From Lonicera japonica (taxonomy: Eukaryota > Streptophyta > Magnoliopsida > Dipsacales > Caprifoliaceae): a DNA stretch of 64,000 nucleotides. Of the stretch, positions 1 to 13,370 are shown piece after piece; positions within the stretch are counted from its first letter, which is position 1, and every line of letters begins with the position of its first letter. The notes below the pieces were generated by a model. The model made no database searches and was not told where the DNA came from. It saw only the letters and a list, made by a program, of their open reading frames with translations. The stretch is from positions 1 through 64,000 of the forward strand of contig JAKCWG010000613.1 in the NCBI GenBank assembly GCA_021464415.1, given 5' to 3'. A program made the translations under genes and the position numbers.

Positions 1-3000
1 AATGGTCTCCATTGTCCTAAAATCAAAAAACTACAACAAAAGCTAAGTCACTCAAATAATGTCCTTGAAAATCATACATCATTCCAGTTTCTCTAAATTC
101 CTTAAGGTGCGATTGACAAGCCAAATAGAAAGGTGGATAGGATAGGATTGCTTAAAATTAATCTGATAGGTCTATCTAATCTTGCGTTTGACGCCGTCCC
201 AAGTCCAGATAGAATATGACAATTCAATAGATAATTTATATTATATCACATATATATAGTCATATTATATATATATATACATATATATTCATATACTACA
301 TACATAATTACTATGTAACGACAGGTAATACTTTCTTTTTGTCATATTTTCTAATCTCCCCTGCACGAGATAAAATAATCCCACAGTGGGATTGTTTTAT
401 CCCTCTCGATCCCTTTGGTATAAGAGGCCTCTTTAGTATTAATAATCCACCCCGATATACCTCTACACATCAAATAATACCCTTGTTAATTTCAAAGTAT
501 TGTACAATGCTATCAAACCTTCTTGTATCCTGTAAATCTCTTCTGGAACATTTCCTCGGGCAAACCAATGAATAAGCCCTAAACAAATTAGACCCAAACT
601 AAGCAACATAGAAATACTCGAGCTTGAGAGTCATAGTACTGCTGGCACATAACACATAAAATTAAGGGACAAATCCTTGTGAAGTCTCGTCGTCCATAAA
701 AATCATTAGTGTCGAGTTTTTAGGATATCTTTGGTTTCCGACAAATGTGGCTAAAGAGATCAAGGTAAGTGAAGAAAAGGCATGTAGGAAAACCTGCCAG
801 TAGAGTCAAATTTTGAAAGTCTGCCACCAGCAGAGGACCAACAGGGATTAAGAAGTTTGACAAACACTCCTTAATCTTCCTATCAGTAAGGTACATATAT
901 ACGGCGCGATTGCAAAATTGCAAATGACTAAAATAATAATTAATTTTTATGAAAAGTTGGAAAAAGAGAGTTCCAGCTTTTTCGTCTTGTTCATGGAATT
1001 TTTTTTTCTTTTTCACCCGCCAAAAGATTGGATTTCAAGGAAAACCGAAAAAAATAATATAACATCCCACCCAATCACTCATTTTATTTTTTTAACTTCT
1101 CATAAATTGGTTGATTTTTCAGTTATTTTCCAACTGCATAGTCAAACACACACCAAGATTCTATTCAATTGAAGATTCCAAGAGAAAAATCCTCGGAAAG
1201 GAAATACATGAATTTTTTTGTACAAATATATGCAGATAAGAGAGTATAATGCACAAAGGGATTGAAGAACAAACAAGAAAAGAAAATTAGATTAAGCACA
1301 ATATGGGTGCTGATAGTTCTAACTATATAAAATATTAGTCCTCCATCTCAAATTGGACAACTAATCCTAATTACTCAAAGTGGAACTTTAATTAACATTG
1401 TCTAACCTTATAAGCCATCCTAATTAGACTTGGGCAAAGGAATATTAAACCTTCTAGAATTCCTATAAGTAAAATAAGGAAAATAATATATAAAATTACA
1501 TAATAAAATACTCTGGATTTGTGCTTGTTGCTTTTATGATATATTTTGACTTATTTTCGTAATATTTGAAGTGCATATTATATGATGAAACGGAAAATAA
1601 TAAAAAAGTTTATTGATTAATGTTTTCCCTGCCATATATGTCATACCCTAAGTATCTTAAGATTTGTGTGTCAGCAAATCAATACCATAGTCTTTGACTT
1701 TGTTTAAGAAAGAGCTGCAGAACATTTTCTTCACAATCTTCAAGATTGAAGATTGTGGAAAATCCAATGATGACCAAACTGGAATGTTATTTCAAGTGCA
1801 ATACTTGAAAGAATTTCTGGAAGTTAAATGAGTTGATTGGCAACAAGAAAAGAAGCTATGTTTCAAAGAACAATTTGGTCTTCCATTTTGCGTACTATTC
1901 TTTGATTTATGTAAAGGATACATGTTCATATTGTGATTTTCTGCTGCAAAGACTTGTAAGTGCGTTGACCAACCACTGTGATATTCATTCATCAATCATT
2001 CATACATTCTGTGTAACCATTGGTATAATTTACCCTTGAAAACTGACTTGCAAGAAAAGAGTGCCCATGTTCGTATATACTACTTTCAGTGCTTGTTCGG
2101 TTTGAGATTTTATTCATTACTGGAACCCGAAATTGTAAATTTCAGATGGAGATTTGAGTCTCGTCAACTTATGTTCAACCTCGTGACATGAACTTAGAGA
2201 CTTCTAGGGTGAATTTACCAATTTAGGATTTAAGTAACGAACCAAAACTCGAACCAAACAAGTACCTAGTGTGATTTACCAATTTTAGATTTTGGAAATG
2301 AAGAAAAACTCGAACCAAATGAGCACCAAGTTATTCCACTTTTCCATGTGTACATGATTCCTACATCCTGCCATCAACTCCACAGCTGTAAGCTAAACTA
2401 ATGAGCACTATATATGTTGGAACTTTTTCTGAAAATTACCAGCAACCTCATTAGTTTTTGGATTCTTTTCTTAATCCCACAAACTTGAAAGAATCCTACT
2501 TCAATCCGTTATTTTGTCAACAAATTGAATACGCAATAGGTGCAAATTAGAGGAAATGGAAATACAATTCTATTGTGATTTGAACTCGTTGACCATTTCG
2601 AAGAATTCGTGCTTATAGTTTTTTTACTTTTTGGAAATATTCCTGGTCTACTTAATTAAAGTCTTCTTGTTTTTCTGTGTTTCGAAAAAATTCTCTTTAT
2701 AGCCCTAGCTCAACTAAGCAGGACCCTATTCTCAGATCCTTATCTATAGTTTCTTATTGAGTAAATTGTGTTTTTCGCTCAACTGAAAAATCATGCTGGA
2801 ATACCTTGGATAGAAATTATTCAACATGATAATTGCAGAACCCTGTTATTCTAAAGCCTAAGACTCGTGTCAGATAGACAATATGGATGACGTGCTTTCG
2901 GTGAGTTAAGGTTGTAAATCCGTAAGCAGTGTCCCACGTCACCTGGAGGAGAGTTCACGAGTTAAAAAGAGCGATGCTCGGATTGTGACACTATTAAAGT

Positions 3001-3095
3001 GCCACTATTGACACACTTCTGTAAGGGTTTCATTGCGTCTATCTAGGGTGGAGCTAGAATATTCGGACTGTTAAATTTAAATTAGACGGTTCAAA
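1..3095. repeat. 3.1-kb dispersed repeat, copy 1
   Basis: This block matches 59285-62388 in the same orientation, with scattered substitutions and small indels. Near 1240-1500 and 1800-2340 the two copies are almost the same base for base. The match is already present at base 1, so the repeat starts outside the window, and it stops abruptly at 3095 (62388 in the other copy). I see no credible coding frame; the short open frames are not shared with any family I recognise. AT-rich tracts lie at 240-310. The matching copy sits inside the last intron of the cryptochrome gene. It could be a large non-autonomous transposon or a segmental duplication, and the left end is needed to decide. Confidence 0.85.
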
Positions 3096-3509
3096 TGATA
3101 TATACCAAAGACCATCCCATGACACTATTGATATGGGATATTTTGAGTCGTTTCAAATGATATATAGCATGATAATTGCAGAACCCTGTTATTCTAAAGC
3201 CTAAGACTCGTGTCAGATAGACAATATGGATGACATGCTTGCGGTGAGTTAAGGTTGTAAATCCATAAGCACCGTCCCACATCACCTGGAGGAGAGTTCA
3301 CGAGTTAAAACGAGCCATGTTTGGATTGTGACACTATTAAAGTGCCACTATTGACACACTTCTGTGCATTGCGTCTATCTATGGTGGAGCTAGAATATTC
3401 GGACTGTTAAATTTAAATTAGACGGTTCAAATGATATATACCAAAGACCATCCCATGACACTATTGATATGGGATATTTTGAGTCGTTTCAAATGATATA
3501 TAGCATGAA
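2828..3509. repeat. 343-bp tandem duplication
   Basis: Two head-to-tail units, 2828-3170 and 3171-3509, both begin GATAATTGCAGAACCCTG and end with a TATATAGCAT-like stretch. The second unit has a small deletion in its CTGTAAGGGTTTCATTGCG stretch. The copy of this region in the cryptochrome intron holds only a partial single unit, so the duplication arose in, or survived only in, this copy. Confidence 0.85.
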
Positions 3510-3770
3510 AACAAACCCTAGTGGTGGATTTTTCTCAAAGATGTTTTGAGATTTTGATCTCTCTAATTGGTTTAGAAAACTCTCTCAAAATTTGTGTTCA
3601 AAAACCCTAGACAGAGGTTTTGTTTATAAGAAAACATATGACAAAAATATCTTTTGAAAATAACTTAAAAACGCGTTTTTGCGATAAATTTTTGCCTATA
3701 AAGTATAACCGGATCGATCTAAACATCCACGAATTGATCTAAGGAGATCCAATAGAGAAAGGAGAAGTGC
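3510..3770. other. unassigned AT-rich stretch
   Basis: This lies between the end of the tandem repeat and the first recognisable copia coding sequence. I see no gene, no LTR end and no clear element border. The 5' half of the copia element is missing or decayed somewhere here. Confidence 0.4.
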
Positions 3771-4034
3771 GATGCCAAATGACTATATTGTATTTCTCAA
3801 AGAACATGAGGTTCACATTGGAGTGATGAAAAATGATTTGATTAACTTCCGTCAATCATGAATTGTTCTGATTCTCAAAAGTGGATTGATGCCATAAATG
3901 AGGAGATCAAGCCTCTAAAGAACAATGACATATGTGGTCTTGTCACATTGCAAAAAGGTGCGAAACCCATTGCTTGCAAATGAATATTTAAGACTAGGAG
4001 GGATTCAAAAGGCAATGTGGAGAGGTACAATGCT

Positions 4035-6346
4035 TGTAACACCCCCGCCTTAATTGTACAGGACAACACCCGTAGTTAAGGCCTGGGGCGTCACTGACCC
4101 ATCTTAGTAAGACTAGGATAGGTATATAAGAATAATATAAGTCAACAACAGACTGTATATCAAGCATTGATGAGTACAAGATACAAAAATGATGTTAAAG
4201 CATTATAACATATACCATGTAGTTGAGATTTCACAAGTATAGAAATGATGTAGGGCAAGTCAAGTCCGTACATATATACATGTATAGATAAAAAAAAAAA
4301 AAGAAGAAGCTAATTATATATATTTATCACAGATACTATTAAAAGTGGACGTGTCATAGGCAAGCCGTGATTGCCGTATCGAGATATACACAATCAAAAT
4401 ACCAAAATACAAGTATCAGAGCCTCTAGTTCGTTCCCGAGCCCATAGCGTCTTTATCTTCTTTGGATTCCTGAGTACCTGTATTGGTTTAGAAAAAGAAC
4501 GGGGTGAGCTATGTGCTCAGTAGGGGTAAAGTATAGGGTATGGTATTCAGACAAGTTGTCCTTTCATTTTCAGAATATATGATTTAAGTAATACAAACAA
4601 GAATCATTGCCAACCATTTAAAAGATGCATGATCGTGCTAATGCAGGTTACCTCCTGTGTCAACCGTTTACCGTATGATAGATAGCACAGGCTGTAGATA
4701 TAATCCATAGTCGCCAGAATTATAAGGCCATCATCAAAATAGATCCATGGGATCAACCATCCCAAACTTTATGAGAACACATATATCAACATAATTCATA
4801 GTACCTTGCCAATTGCCTAGGTTCCCGGGCTCCTCACCGGTGGCTTATAGGCGGCCAAACATTGCTCCCCCGGGGGTTTAGGGATTTTCAACCCAAGGGC
4901 ACCGAGCCCCACTTATTTCCCATCCCGGCAAGCACTATACAACCATATCAAAAATCTGTTCCCGAGAGACACAAGCTCTCCAAACCAGTGATAAATGATG
5001 AAGGCCTTTCATAGGACAACCAATCAATCCATAAACCGCAAGTCCGTTCCAAATATCGCCATAAGATTCCCGAGCAGTCGGTTGACACAACAGTAGTATG
5101 TATCGCGCATTATATAATGTTAAATATCAATATGAGACAACATATGCCATATATACTCCAAAAGTTCCACCATATATCCTTTGGTATTCAAAATTCTTCA
5201 ATAAGCCACTTTTATCAACAATTTTGGTACATACCGACAAGGATACGTTATTTTGTTCAAATAACACTTTATCTCGAGTATATATGGCACATTTTGTCTT
5301 AAATCATGCAATCATAGCCATAAAGATCATAAAACATCATAACCTTTCTTATAGTTTAGTTCTCAACCAACCATGAATCAAACACAACCATTTTTGTGTA
5401 ATAAAGTCATTTTAACATGTTATGAAAGCAAATAAACCCCTACCTCGTGTTTATTAGCCGTATAGAATGAAGAAAGAAGAGAATCCAAGCTCTCCCAAAG
5501 GAATCTCAAGGAGGAAGATGATGAATAGTGGAGTTGAAGATGATTCGGATGAATTCGAGCTTAATTCGTTGATGCGGAAGAGTAAATGCGTAGAAATCCT
5601 TTAATTTCTCTCTCTAGAACCCTCTAGAAGTCTCTCGTAAAGTCTAGAGAAGTTTGGGTCGAAAAATGGATGAAAAAGGAGCTAAAACGCACTTAAAACG
5701 AGCTTAAGTCGGTGGAAAAAGTGAACTGGCGGACCGGTATGCCAAAAACCCAATACCGGTCCGCGGGTTGAAATTTTCGCAAAAATTTGTTGCCGGACCG
5801 GTATTCCAAAATGCCATACCGGTCCGCGCTTTAAAAGTTTTGGGCCTGGAGCACTGTTTTTGTTTTGGCCATAACGTTTCGCTCCGAACTCCGATTGAGG
5901 CGTTCTTTATGTCCACGGAAAGGTATTTCAAAGCTATACATCTTCCTAGTTGGAAGTTTTTCCAAATTATGGATAGATATTTCCCAGAAATTCAACAAAG
6001 ACAGCGTTCTGCCAAAGCGCTGCCGAATGACCAGAATTTGCAATGGGCCTACTTTGCGCCCTGTTTTGACCCACGAGGAGTGTGAATTGGACTTCGGCCA
6101 AAACACGAAAGTTGTAGAATGGTATGAATAATAGACACCCACACAAACAGAACCTTAATCGGATAAGTAACAAAGAAATTACGATAGCTCAAAGTTAGCC
6201 AAAATTAACGAATCGCGAAGAACCAAAACTTCCTATTTACCAACCAAAATCGATTCGGACCACCCGAATCACCAAACGATCATTCATATATGTATCAAGG
6301 AGTTAATATAACATAATTAACATTAATATAAATATAGGATGTTACA
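4035..6346. mobile_element. solo LTR, family A copy 1 (2312 bp)
   Basis: The element starts TGTAACACCCCCGCC and ends GGATGTTACA, and is flanked on both sides by ATGCT (4030-4034 and 6347-6351). The copia frame continues exactly across the insertion. There is no primer site, gag or pol. It carries the plant gypsy-LTR text AACGGGGTGAGC ... GCTCAGTAGGGG near 4500-4530, which suggests a Tekay/Del-like chromovirus LTR. A pair of GGACCGGTAT/ATACCGGTCC dyads lies at 5728-5828. The same family occurs at 18009-20927. Confidence 0.88.
5728..5828. repeat. two GGACCGGTAT dyads in LTR-A
   Basis: GCGGACCGGTAT at about 5729 pairs with ATACCGGTCCGC ending at about 5764. A second pair lies at about 5793-5827. 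Each would fold as a hairpin with a loop of about 12 bases. The same arrangement is present at 20307-20408 in the second family-A LTR. Confidence 0.85.
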
Positions 6347-6445
6347 ATGCTCGTCTTGTCCCAAAAGGGTTTTACATAAAAGGAAGGCATCAACTATAAA
6401 GAGACTTTATGTCCTATTTCTTCGAAAGATTCTTTTAGGACTATA

Positions 6446-7133
6446 ATGGCATTGGTGGTGCATTTTGATCTTGAGCTACATCAGATGGATGTAAAGACAA
6501 CATTTTTCAATGGTAACATTAATGAGACGATCTATATAGTACAACCAGAAAACTTTGTGGTAGGAGACCGAAAGAACATGGTTTACAAACTTGAGAAATC
6601 CATGTATGGGCTTAAGAAAGCATCTCAAAAATGATATTTCAAGTTTCATCAAGTGATCGTCTCATTTGGTTTTGAGATGAATTTGGTAAATGATTGCATA
6701 TACCATAAGTTCTACGGGATCAAGTATATTTTTATGGTTTTATATGCCGATGACATTTTGCTTGCCAGCAACGATATAGGCATATTGCACGAAACCAAGA
6801 TATTTCTAGTTAAGAATTTTGAAATGGAAAATCTTGGTGATGCCTCTTTTATGTTAGGCATACAAATACACCGAAATTGCTCTTGGGGTACTTTGTGATT
6901 ATCACAAAAGGGTTATATCGAAAAAATTCTCAAGAGATATGGCGTGCAAGATTGTAAACCTAGTCATACCCCTGTGGCTGAGGGAGATAAGTTTAGTCTC
7001 AATCAGTACCCTAAAAATGATTTTGAGGAAAAGGAAATGCAGAAGATTCCTTATGTATCAACAATATGGAGTCTGATGTATGCTCAGGTATTTACGCATT
7101 CGGATATTGTGTACGCTGTTGGGATGCTAGGCA
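6446..7133 (+). pseudogene. copia reverse transcriptase, degenerate
   Basis: The frame encodes copia RT core motifs: HQMDVKTTFFNGNINE, the YGLKKAS box, the YADDILLA catalytic box (Y-A-D-D in place of the usual YVDD), and LGDASFMLGIQI. Stops interrupt it after AS-QK and after the CSWGTL stretch. The frame runs into a solo LTR at 7134 and resumes at 10510 with the GRYLSN and RNase H segments. In the intact element this enzyme copies retrotransposon RNA into DNA in cytoplasmic particles; here it cannot be made. Confidence 0.85.
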
Positions 7134-10100
7134 TGTGACGCCCCGAATCCCGTTCTGACATTTTCACCTCCGGGACCCGGTTAATCACGGATGCCGTACG
7201 CGACGGCGGGTTTAAAATATAAAGATCACGACTTTCGAAAACTTTTCTTAAATAAAAAGTCCCGTTTTACAAAACTCGATATGTGGAGTATATTTAAATA
7301 AAACCAACTCAAGAGGTTTACAAAGCGCATTCACCCAAACACAATCACATCCAACTCCACATATATATATATAAACCGTTTATACAAATCCATAGTCCAT
7401 AACCCAAAATAGTTGTAAAGTCCATACATAAATACAAAGAGTTTAATACAAAAAAAGGTTATATACAACCAGGACCTTGGTTCAAGGACTACAAAATTAT
7501 AGGACATCAGAGGCTACTAGACTCGTAGACCACACGCCAATCCCCGATGCTTAACCTGCAAAACTGTTTAGAAAACGGGGTGAGCCAAATCCGGGCTCAG
7601 TGGGAACTATATAGGTTTTATATAGAAAATAGTTATTTTACGTTAATGCAGTAGTTTGAAAACCATGCAATGCAACTCACACACCTGTGCGTGCAAAACC
7701 CACTAGGAATCCCATCCTAGTCACCAGGAAGCTAACTATTCGATCAACCTATCCCATCCCTAGATTTCCATGGAATACCCTAAGTCGATCTCACAGTACT
7801 AGGGTAACTCAAGTGTAACTCAATGCTATACTATGCTATTCGGTGCCTACTTGAATCCATTCTCAAGTGTAACTCAAGGCTATACTATGCTATTCGGTGC
7901 CTATACCATAAATTATGACAATTGGCTAAGTATCTACTATTTTCTCTTTAGTTATAGTACGTTATGGATTCCATACTTGGCCACCTACAAGGCATTACCA
8001 CTAGCTCGTCCTCACAACCAAACCATGTTCTCACGCTCGTATATTATGTTTCTATGGCCATTAGCTAATAATGCTTTCCACTTTATCTGTTAGTACGTTA
8101 TGAGTGGCCAACGTTGTCCTATGTATATTATGTTCTTTACGATAGTGTATGTATCATTATTCTCACTAAAAGTACACTCGTCTGAGGCAATATATAATCA
8201 ACCATGCCATACAAGATATGATACAATACAATAGTAATGATAATATAAACAATTCACATCCACAACACAACAATCCGTATCATATCTCCAGTATAATGCC
8301 TCAGTTTCTCCCCGCGGTCGTCTAGGCCCAAAGCAACAGATCCCGAAGGCTCCGAGGCTTTTGTCCATGTCTCCTCTGAGTGGGGAGTGGTTCAGGGACT
8401 TGGTTCTCCAAGTAAGTCATTCGGAGATAACCCTCAAGACATTTTCCCGGGAATAACACTCTGAATAGTTAACGAGGAGAACGCCTCATACAAACCACAT
8501 CGACACTCTGGAAGGAACTACACCAAGCGATACCCTAGCAGGGTGATGACCATTAGTAGCCCAACTACTTCCCGGGAAACTCACCATTTGGGTAAGTAGT
8601 GGCACACGAGACCTACTCCACTTGCCGGGGAAACTTATCGAACCCAGAACACATAGTCCTGTGGGAAGGCAAAATAGAAAGAGTGGGCTCTCCTTTGTGG
8701 ACACACACAACCACCGGCGGAGTCACCGACTTCATTTTCCCGTACACGGTTTAGGGCCTTTTCACCCACGGGAGGCAATAGGCGGCCCTCCTTTGAGTCA
8801 CGGGGAGCTACCCGGTGCTCGGTAAATCATCATATCCAGCCCATATGTGTGATCACAGCAACAAGCATCACATTTATTTACTTCCCACAATGAATATCAT
8901 CACCATCATCAATCATACATCACACATATGGCTCATCATCATATATATAATCATACAATCGCCCACTGTCCATTTGTCATCATTAACATCATCGTTAATC
9001 ATTTATACAAGCGTATTCATCACTCGTATACTCCATATGTTTATCGTCAAGTGATTATTCTCATTACAAAGGTAATTGGTTCGGTAATCGCGTTATACAC
9101 CTCATCATATGATACGTGTATTAAATTAAGGCCCTATGTGTTCCATAATGATTCACTAGCTATATCATTAAGCCAAGTATCTATTAGCATATCTCTAATT
9201 CACCCGGCATATTAATACAACTCACCTAGATGTTCATATACATGACCGAGGCAATCCACGCCCCACCAAAGTATATTCTCTACGCGGCTAGAGTGTACAA
9301 GGGTTGTACGTTCATTGCTAGTGATAACCATACTCCATACAAGGTGCTAAGCTTAGGGGTTATTGCGTATTAATCTTCCCTAGCGGGTTTTATGTACAAA
9401 CACTACCATCAATAACCCATAATCATCCATTTATAAGCACAAGACCTAAAAACCCCAATTTATAAGTCATACGGATAGCTACGGAGTTGGTTGCACATGA
9501 ACCTCTAGGTACGCATGCTAAATCGTGAAACTAGATGACCAATCACGCTATAGGAGTGATAATCTATCAATATCTATCACTAATCTAAGAATTATCTAGC
9601 CCAAACCCCAAGAGATGCAAACAACACATGATTTTGCTCAAAATCTCCAATTTGAGTACAAGACTCTAATTCATCAATCAAACATTGAAAAACAAGTTTT
9701 AGTACTAGTGTCCCCACCTTAGACAAGCCGAATCCTCGAGTTAATAAAGCGTAGAAGTTGTATCGCCCAAGCCCTAGCTCCAACACAAGCTCCAACGGAG
9801 GAAGAAAGCGAGAAAGATAATGAATAGTGAAGAAGAAACGATTTGGAACTCAAATCTTGGATGGGAGATGAGAGGTGTGTATGATCTCTTGTCTCTCTCT
9901 CTCTCTAGAGCTCTCTAGAATCTCCCCCACTCCCTCTCTACGTTGGATGCACGAAAGTGGGGTTGTGGGGGTGTTAAACGACTTAAAAACGGGTTAAAAA
10001 TGCTCAAAACCGACTTACAGGTGATCCATGATCGATCATGGATCCCATGATCGATCATGAACCGTTCTGGAACTCTCTGGAGGACCATGATCGATCATGA

Positions 10101-10509
10101 CACTTCCATGATCGATCATGGAAGTCACTGCAACAGCAAATGACTTTCTGAGCTCGAAACGGTCGAATCTCGACTCGGCCAAAACACAAAAGTTGTAGAG
10201 GGAAAAGAAATGAAGACGTGGCCGAAAACGGAGAGTCGTTTGAACATCGGATGAAGAAGTTATGACCTCTCAAAGTTGGCCAAAAATTGACAAATTGCGA
10301 AAAGTCGAAATACGCGATTATCGCCTCGGTTTCGATCCGAACCACTCGAGTCACTAAAGGAACACTAATATGAGTGGAAGGAGGCTAATGTGACCAATAC
10401 GGAGTGCCAGAACATTACGAGGCTCTCCGAATAATAATTTCACCACCCGAGGTGAAATGAGCGGACGAACGAAGGCAACTACGAGGAAACGAAAGAACGG
10501 GGTGTTACA
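7134..10509. mobile_element. solo LTR, family B (3376 bp)
   Basis: The element starts TGTGACGCCCCGAATCCC and ends GGGGTGTTACA, flanked by AGGCA on each side (7129-7133 and 10510-10514). It splits the copia frame after the GMLG codons, and the frame resumes as GRYLSN. The internal text AACGGGGTGAGCC ... GGGCTCAGTGGG and the CGGCCAAAACAC-AAAGTTGTAGA box are shared with family A, so the two are related LTRs. No coding capacity is seen. Four CATGATCGATCATG dyads lie at 10024-10123. Confidence 0.87.
10024..10123. repeat. four ATGATCGATCAT dyads in LTR-B
   Basis: Four perfect or near-perfect palindromes of the type CCATGATCGATCATGG lie within 100 bp. They occupy the same relative place as the GGACCGGTAT dyads of family A, just upstream of the shared CGGCCAAAACACAAAAGTTG box. 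Confidence 0.88.
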
Positions 10510-10791
10510 AGGCAGATATTTAAGCAATCTTGGAGTAAACTATTAGAAAGCAATAAAATGGGTCTTGTGGTACTTACTCACATATCGGAGGTCAAATCAG
10601 CTTAAGATCGTTAGGTATACTGACTCCAATTTTGCTAGGTGCCAAGATAGTATTTTATCTATCTTGTATTCCACTAACAACGAGAGCTTACCGAAATCTA
10701 AACAGATAGACATCAAGTTTCTATTTGTTAAAGAAAAAGTACATAGTGGACAGGTGCCTATAAAATACATTAATACAAACTCCATAGTTGC

Positions 10792-13353
10792 TGTAATACC
10801 AAAATATATAAATATATAATAATAAATATATATATATATATAATATATAATAAAAATATTTTACCTTTGGATAAAGGAGGTGGATAAAGGATGTGAAAAG
10901 AGATAAATGAAGGGGAGAAGGTAACATGTGGTAGCTAAGTAAGCAAGAAATTCTGGCTGGAGGGTGAAAAAATTGCCACATGGCTAAGTAATGATTAGGT
11001 CTTACACTATAAATAGTATAATAGATACATCATTCTGAAAACATAAGAAAAAAGAAAAAAATATACTAAAGAGAGCAAGAAAAGGTAAAAGGTAATTCTA
11101 CCGATACTTTTTGTACTTTTTCATATGGCTACTAAGGGTGGAAAAATATACTATTTATATTGTACCAATCTGTACCAAACCAAACCAATACCAAATTGTA
11201 TCGAAAATTTGGTAATGGTACAATACAAAATACGAATTGGTATTGTACCATACCGAATTACTTTGGTACAACACTGGTATTCATATTAATTACCGATGGT
11301 ATACCATACCAATACCAAATGTGCCATTATACCAAATACTAAATAAATACCAAATTACTAATATTCCACAATTAGGTATAGATGAAGTTAGATGAACAGT
11401 CCAAGTTGTCAACAATCTTATTCTCTCTTTAGACCTATTTTAGCTCTAAATCAAATAACAATTCTCGTTCCACATAAATATTCTATTTAAACAAATTTTG
11501 TCAGTTCATTTTAATATTGTTCAGTTCATTTAAATCGTTTCACTGAGTATGCACTCGAACTTTGACATATATAATATCTATCGATGATGAAAAGATGTTG
11601 GTTTTTGTTTTCTTTCACAATAAGCTATGGCAGTGTATAATCTCAACAGATGATGTCAAGGAAAGGAAATAAATTAGAGCGTTGTAAGTTTTATTTTGAA
11701 TTTGGGAACCTAGTTGGTTGAGTGGGACTAAAATATATAAATTATAGATATATATGTATGTATGTATGTATTATACAATTCTGCTTAGTTGTATGAATTC
11801 TAAGTTCTTCATCCTCCTTTTAGTTCTGTGAAAATTGTCCCAATTTATTTAATCCATTTGAATTATGTTAACTTATATGGTTTGCATTACGATAAATATG
11901 AGCCATCATAGTAATAACACATTTTTATCTGTTTAGTGATTTAATCTATTTTTTTAGGCAATAAAGTGCAAAGATGTAAATATTAACAAATCATGTCTAA
12001 TTCTTTTTTAGAAAATTTTAGTTAAATTTAGGTTTGAGCTATGTTAGCCTATGTTTTACGTTAATTAACAATAATCGATTATTCTGTAAATCAGTTAAAT
12101 TCAAAAAATTCAATTAAATTCAAAAAAAAAATCTTTTTTATTTACAAGATTGATTTTTTAGTAATGTACCGTACCATACCGATATTTTGGTATACCAAAA
12201 TTCGGTATACCTAAAGTTTGGTATGGTAATGGTAATGAATTTTGGTGTACCAAATTGTTGACATGGTACTCGGTATAGTCGATATGGTATGCCATTGTAC
12301 CAAATCCACCCCTAATGGCTACTATACTTGCTTTATTAAAATAATAATAAAAGAATAAAAAAAACAAGGGGGTACGAACATTTGCCAAGCAAGCATTACT
12401 TTATAAATATGTATAGGCACTGTGCATTTACACTTATATATATAATAATGTTTGGGTATACTTTTATATATATATATATATATATATATTAGTAGGATGT
12501 AATTATTCTTTTGGTTTAAATAAATTGATTCAAGGGTGTTATAGCAATTTAGTTAAAATAAAAATAAAATAAGAGAGTAATATATTTTTATTGGGTTCTA
12601 ATTTACAAATCTGTATTAATAGTTAGGGCCATAAATTACGTATCACGAAAAATCTTAAGTACAAAAAGGTGAGTAATACATATTCTCTATTTTAAGGCTT
12701 TAGATAAAATATTATTGTGTACATTTATAATTTAGTTGTCTATTATTGCCTGCAATGATATTTTTAAAGATGATATATTTATTAAAAAAAACCACTTTTA
12801 TGACTGCACCTGTACATCCCCGGGATAATTGGGTGGTGTGCCAAACACCGGCGTTGTTCTGAAGTAGTTCGTTATTGGCCAATCATTTAATTGAAAAGTG
12901 GAATATCAGACCCCGGTTAATGGAGGTTATTCATTCACCTTAGAAGTGTAGTACTATACAAGAAATAGATTCAATATTTATGATTAATTATGTGATAAAT
13001 TATTCTAAAATGCCTTTTAAATTTATGCTTTACGATTTAATGATATTTTACTAATTCTTGGAATATAGAAAATAAATATTTCTCACAGGGCTTATGAAGC
13101 TCACCTTTATCATAATTATTTTTAGGAACTCGTAAGATGATGGATAAGTTAAGCTATGGAATGAAGAGAAATAAATAAGAATCGAAGTAATATTATATTC
13201 AAGGATTATGAGATTATAAATAAATATGTAATAAAAAAAATTATGTATTAAGTTTACTAATGTAATAAATATCTCGTATTTTCATTTTTAGAATGTGACT
13301 AGATTTTACCCGTACTGCAATAGAAACATTACTTTTAAACTTGTGTCATTACA
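10792..13353 (+). repeat. gypsy 5' LTR with hAT MITE insertion
   Basis: It starts TGTAATACC and ends TCATTACA, next to the primer site. Removing the 1182-bp MITE and its 8-bp duplication leaves about 1.37 kb. This matches the 3' LTR once that copy's two insertions are removed. Confidence 0.88.
11133..12314. mobile_element. hAT-type non-autonomous element in the 5' LTR
   Basis: The ends are TAAGGGTGG ... CCACCCCTA. The flanks are ATGGCTAC on both sides (11125-11132 and 12315-12322), an 8-bp duplication typical of hAT elements. The 3' LTR has an uninterrupted ATGGCTACTATAC here, which proves the insertion. About 180 bp at each end is filled with GGTAC/GGTAT/ACCAAT-like subterminal repeats in inverted arrangement. 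No transposase is seen. Confidence 0.88.
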
Positions 13354-13356
13354 AAG

Positions 13357-13370
13357 TGGTATCAAAGGTA
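13357..13370 (+). other. primer-binding site, tRNA-iMet type
   Basis: TGGTATCAAAGG starts three bases after the 5' LTR end. It is close to the usual plant tRNA-iMet complement TGGTATCAGAGC. Confidence 0.85.

Noticed and set aside
339..1172. Open frames of 78-98 codons on both strands at the window start
   Set aside because: They are not conserved as proteins in the 59-62 kb copy, where changes shift or stop the frames. Composition is that of AT-rich non-coding DNA.
1792..2039. Overlapping 67-68 codon frames on both strands, also found at 61052-61255
   Set aside because: Similarity between copies comes from the 3.1-kb DNA repeat, not from protein selection. The plus-strand frame is not kept as a matching open frame in the other copy.
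5704..6173. Frames of about 100 codons in LTR-A, with partners at 20215-20623
   Set aside because: They lie over the dyad region of a solo LTR, run on both strands and lack any family resemblance. The shared text is LTR sequence.
8486..8825. Frames in a GC-richer part of LTR-B
   Set aside because: They are open on both strands because of local composition. They lie inside a solo LTR and no motif is seen.
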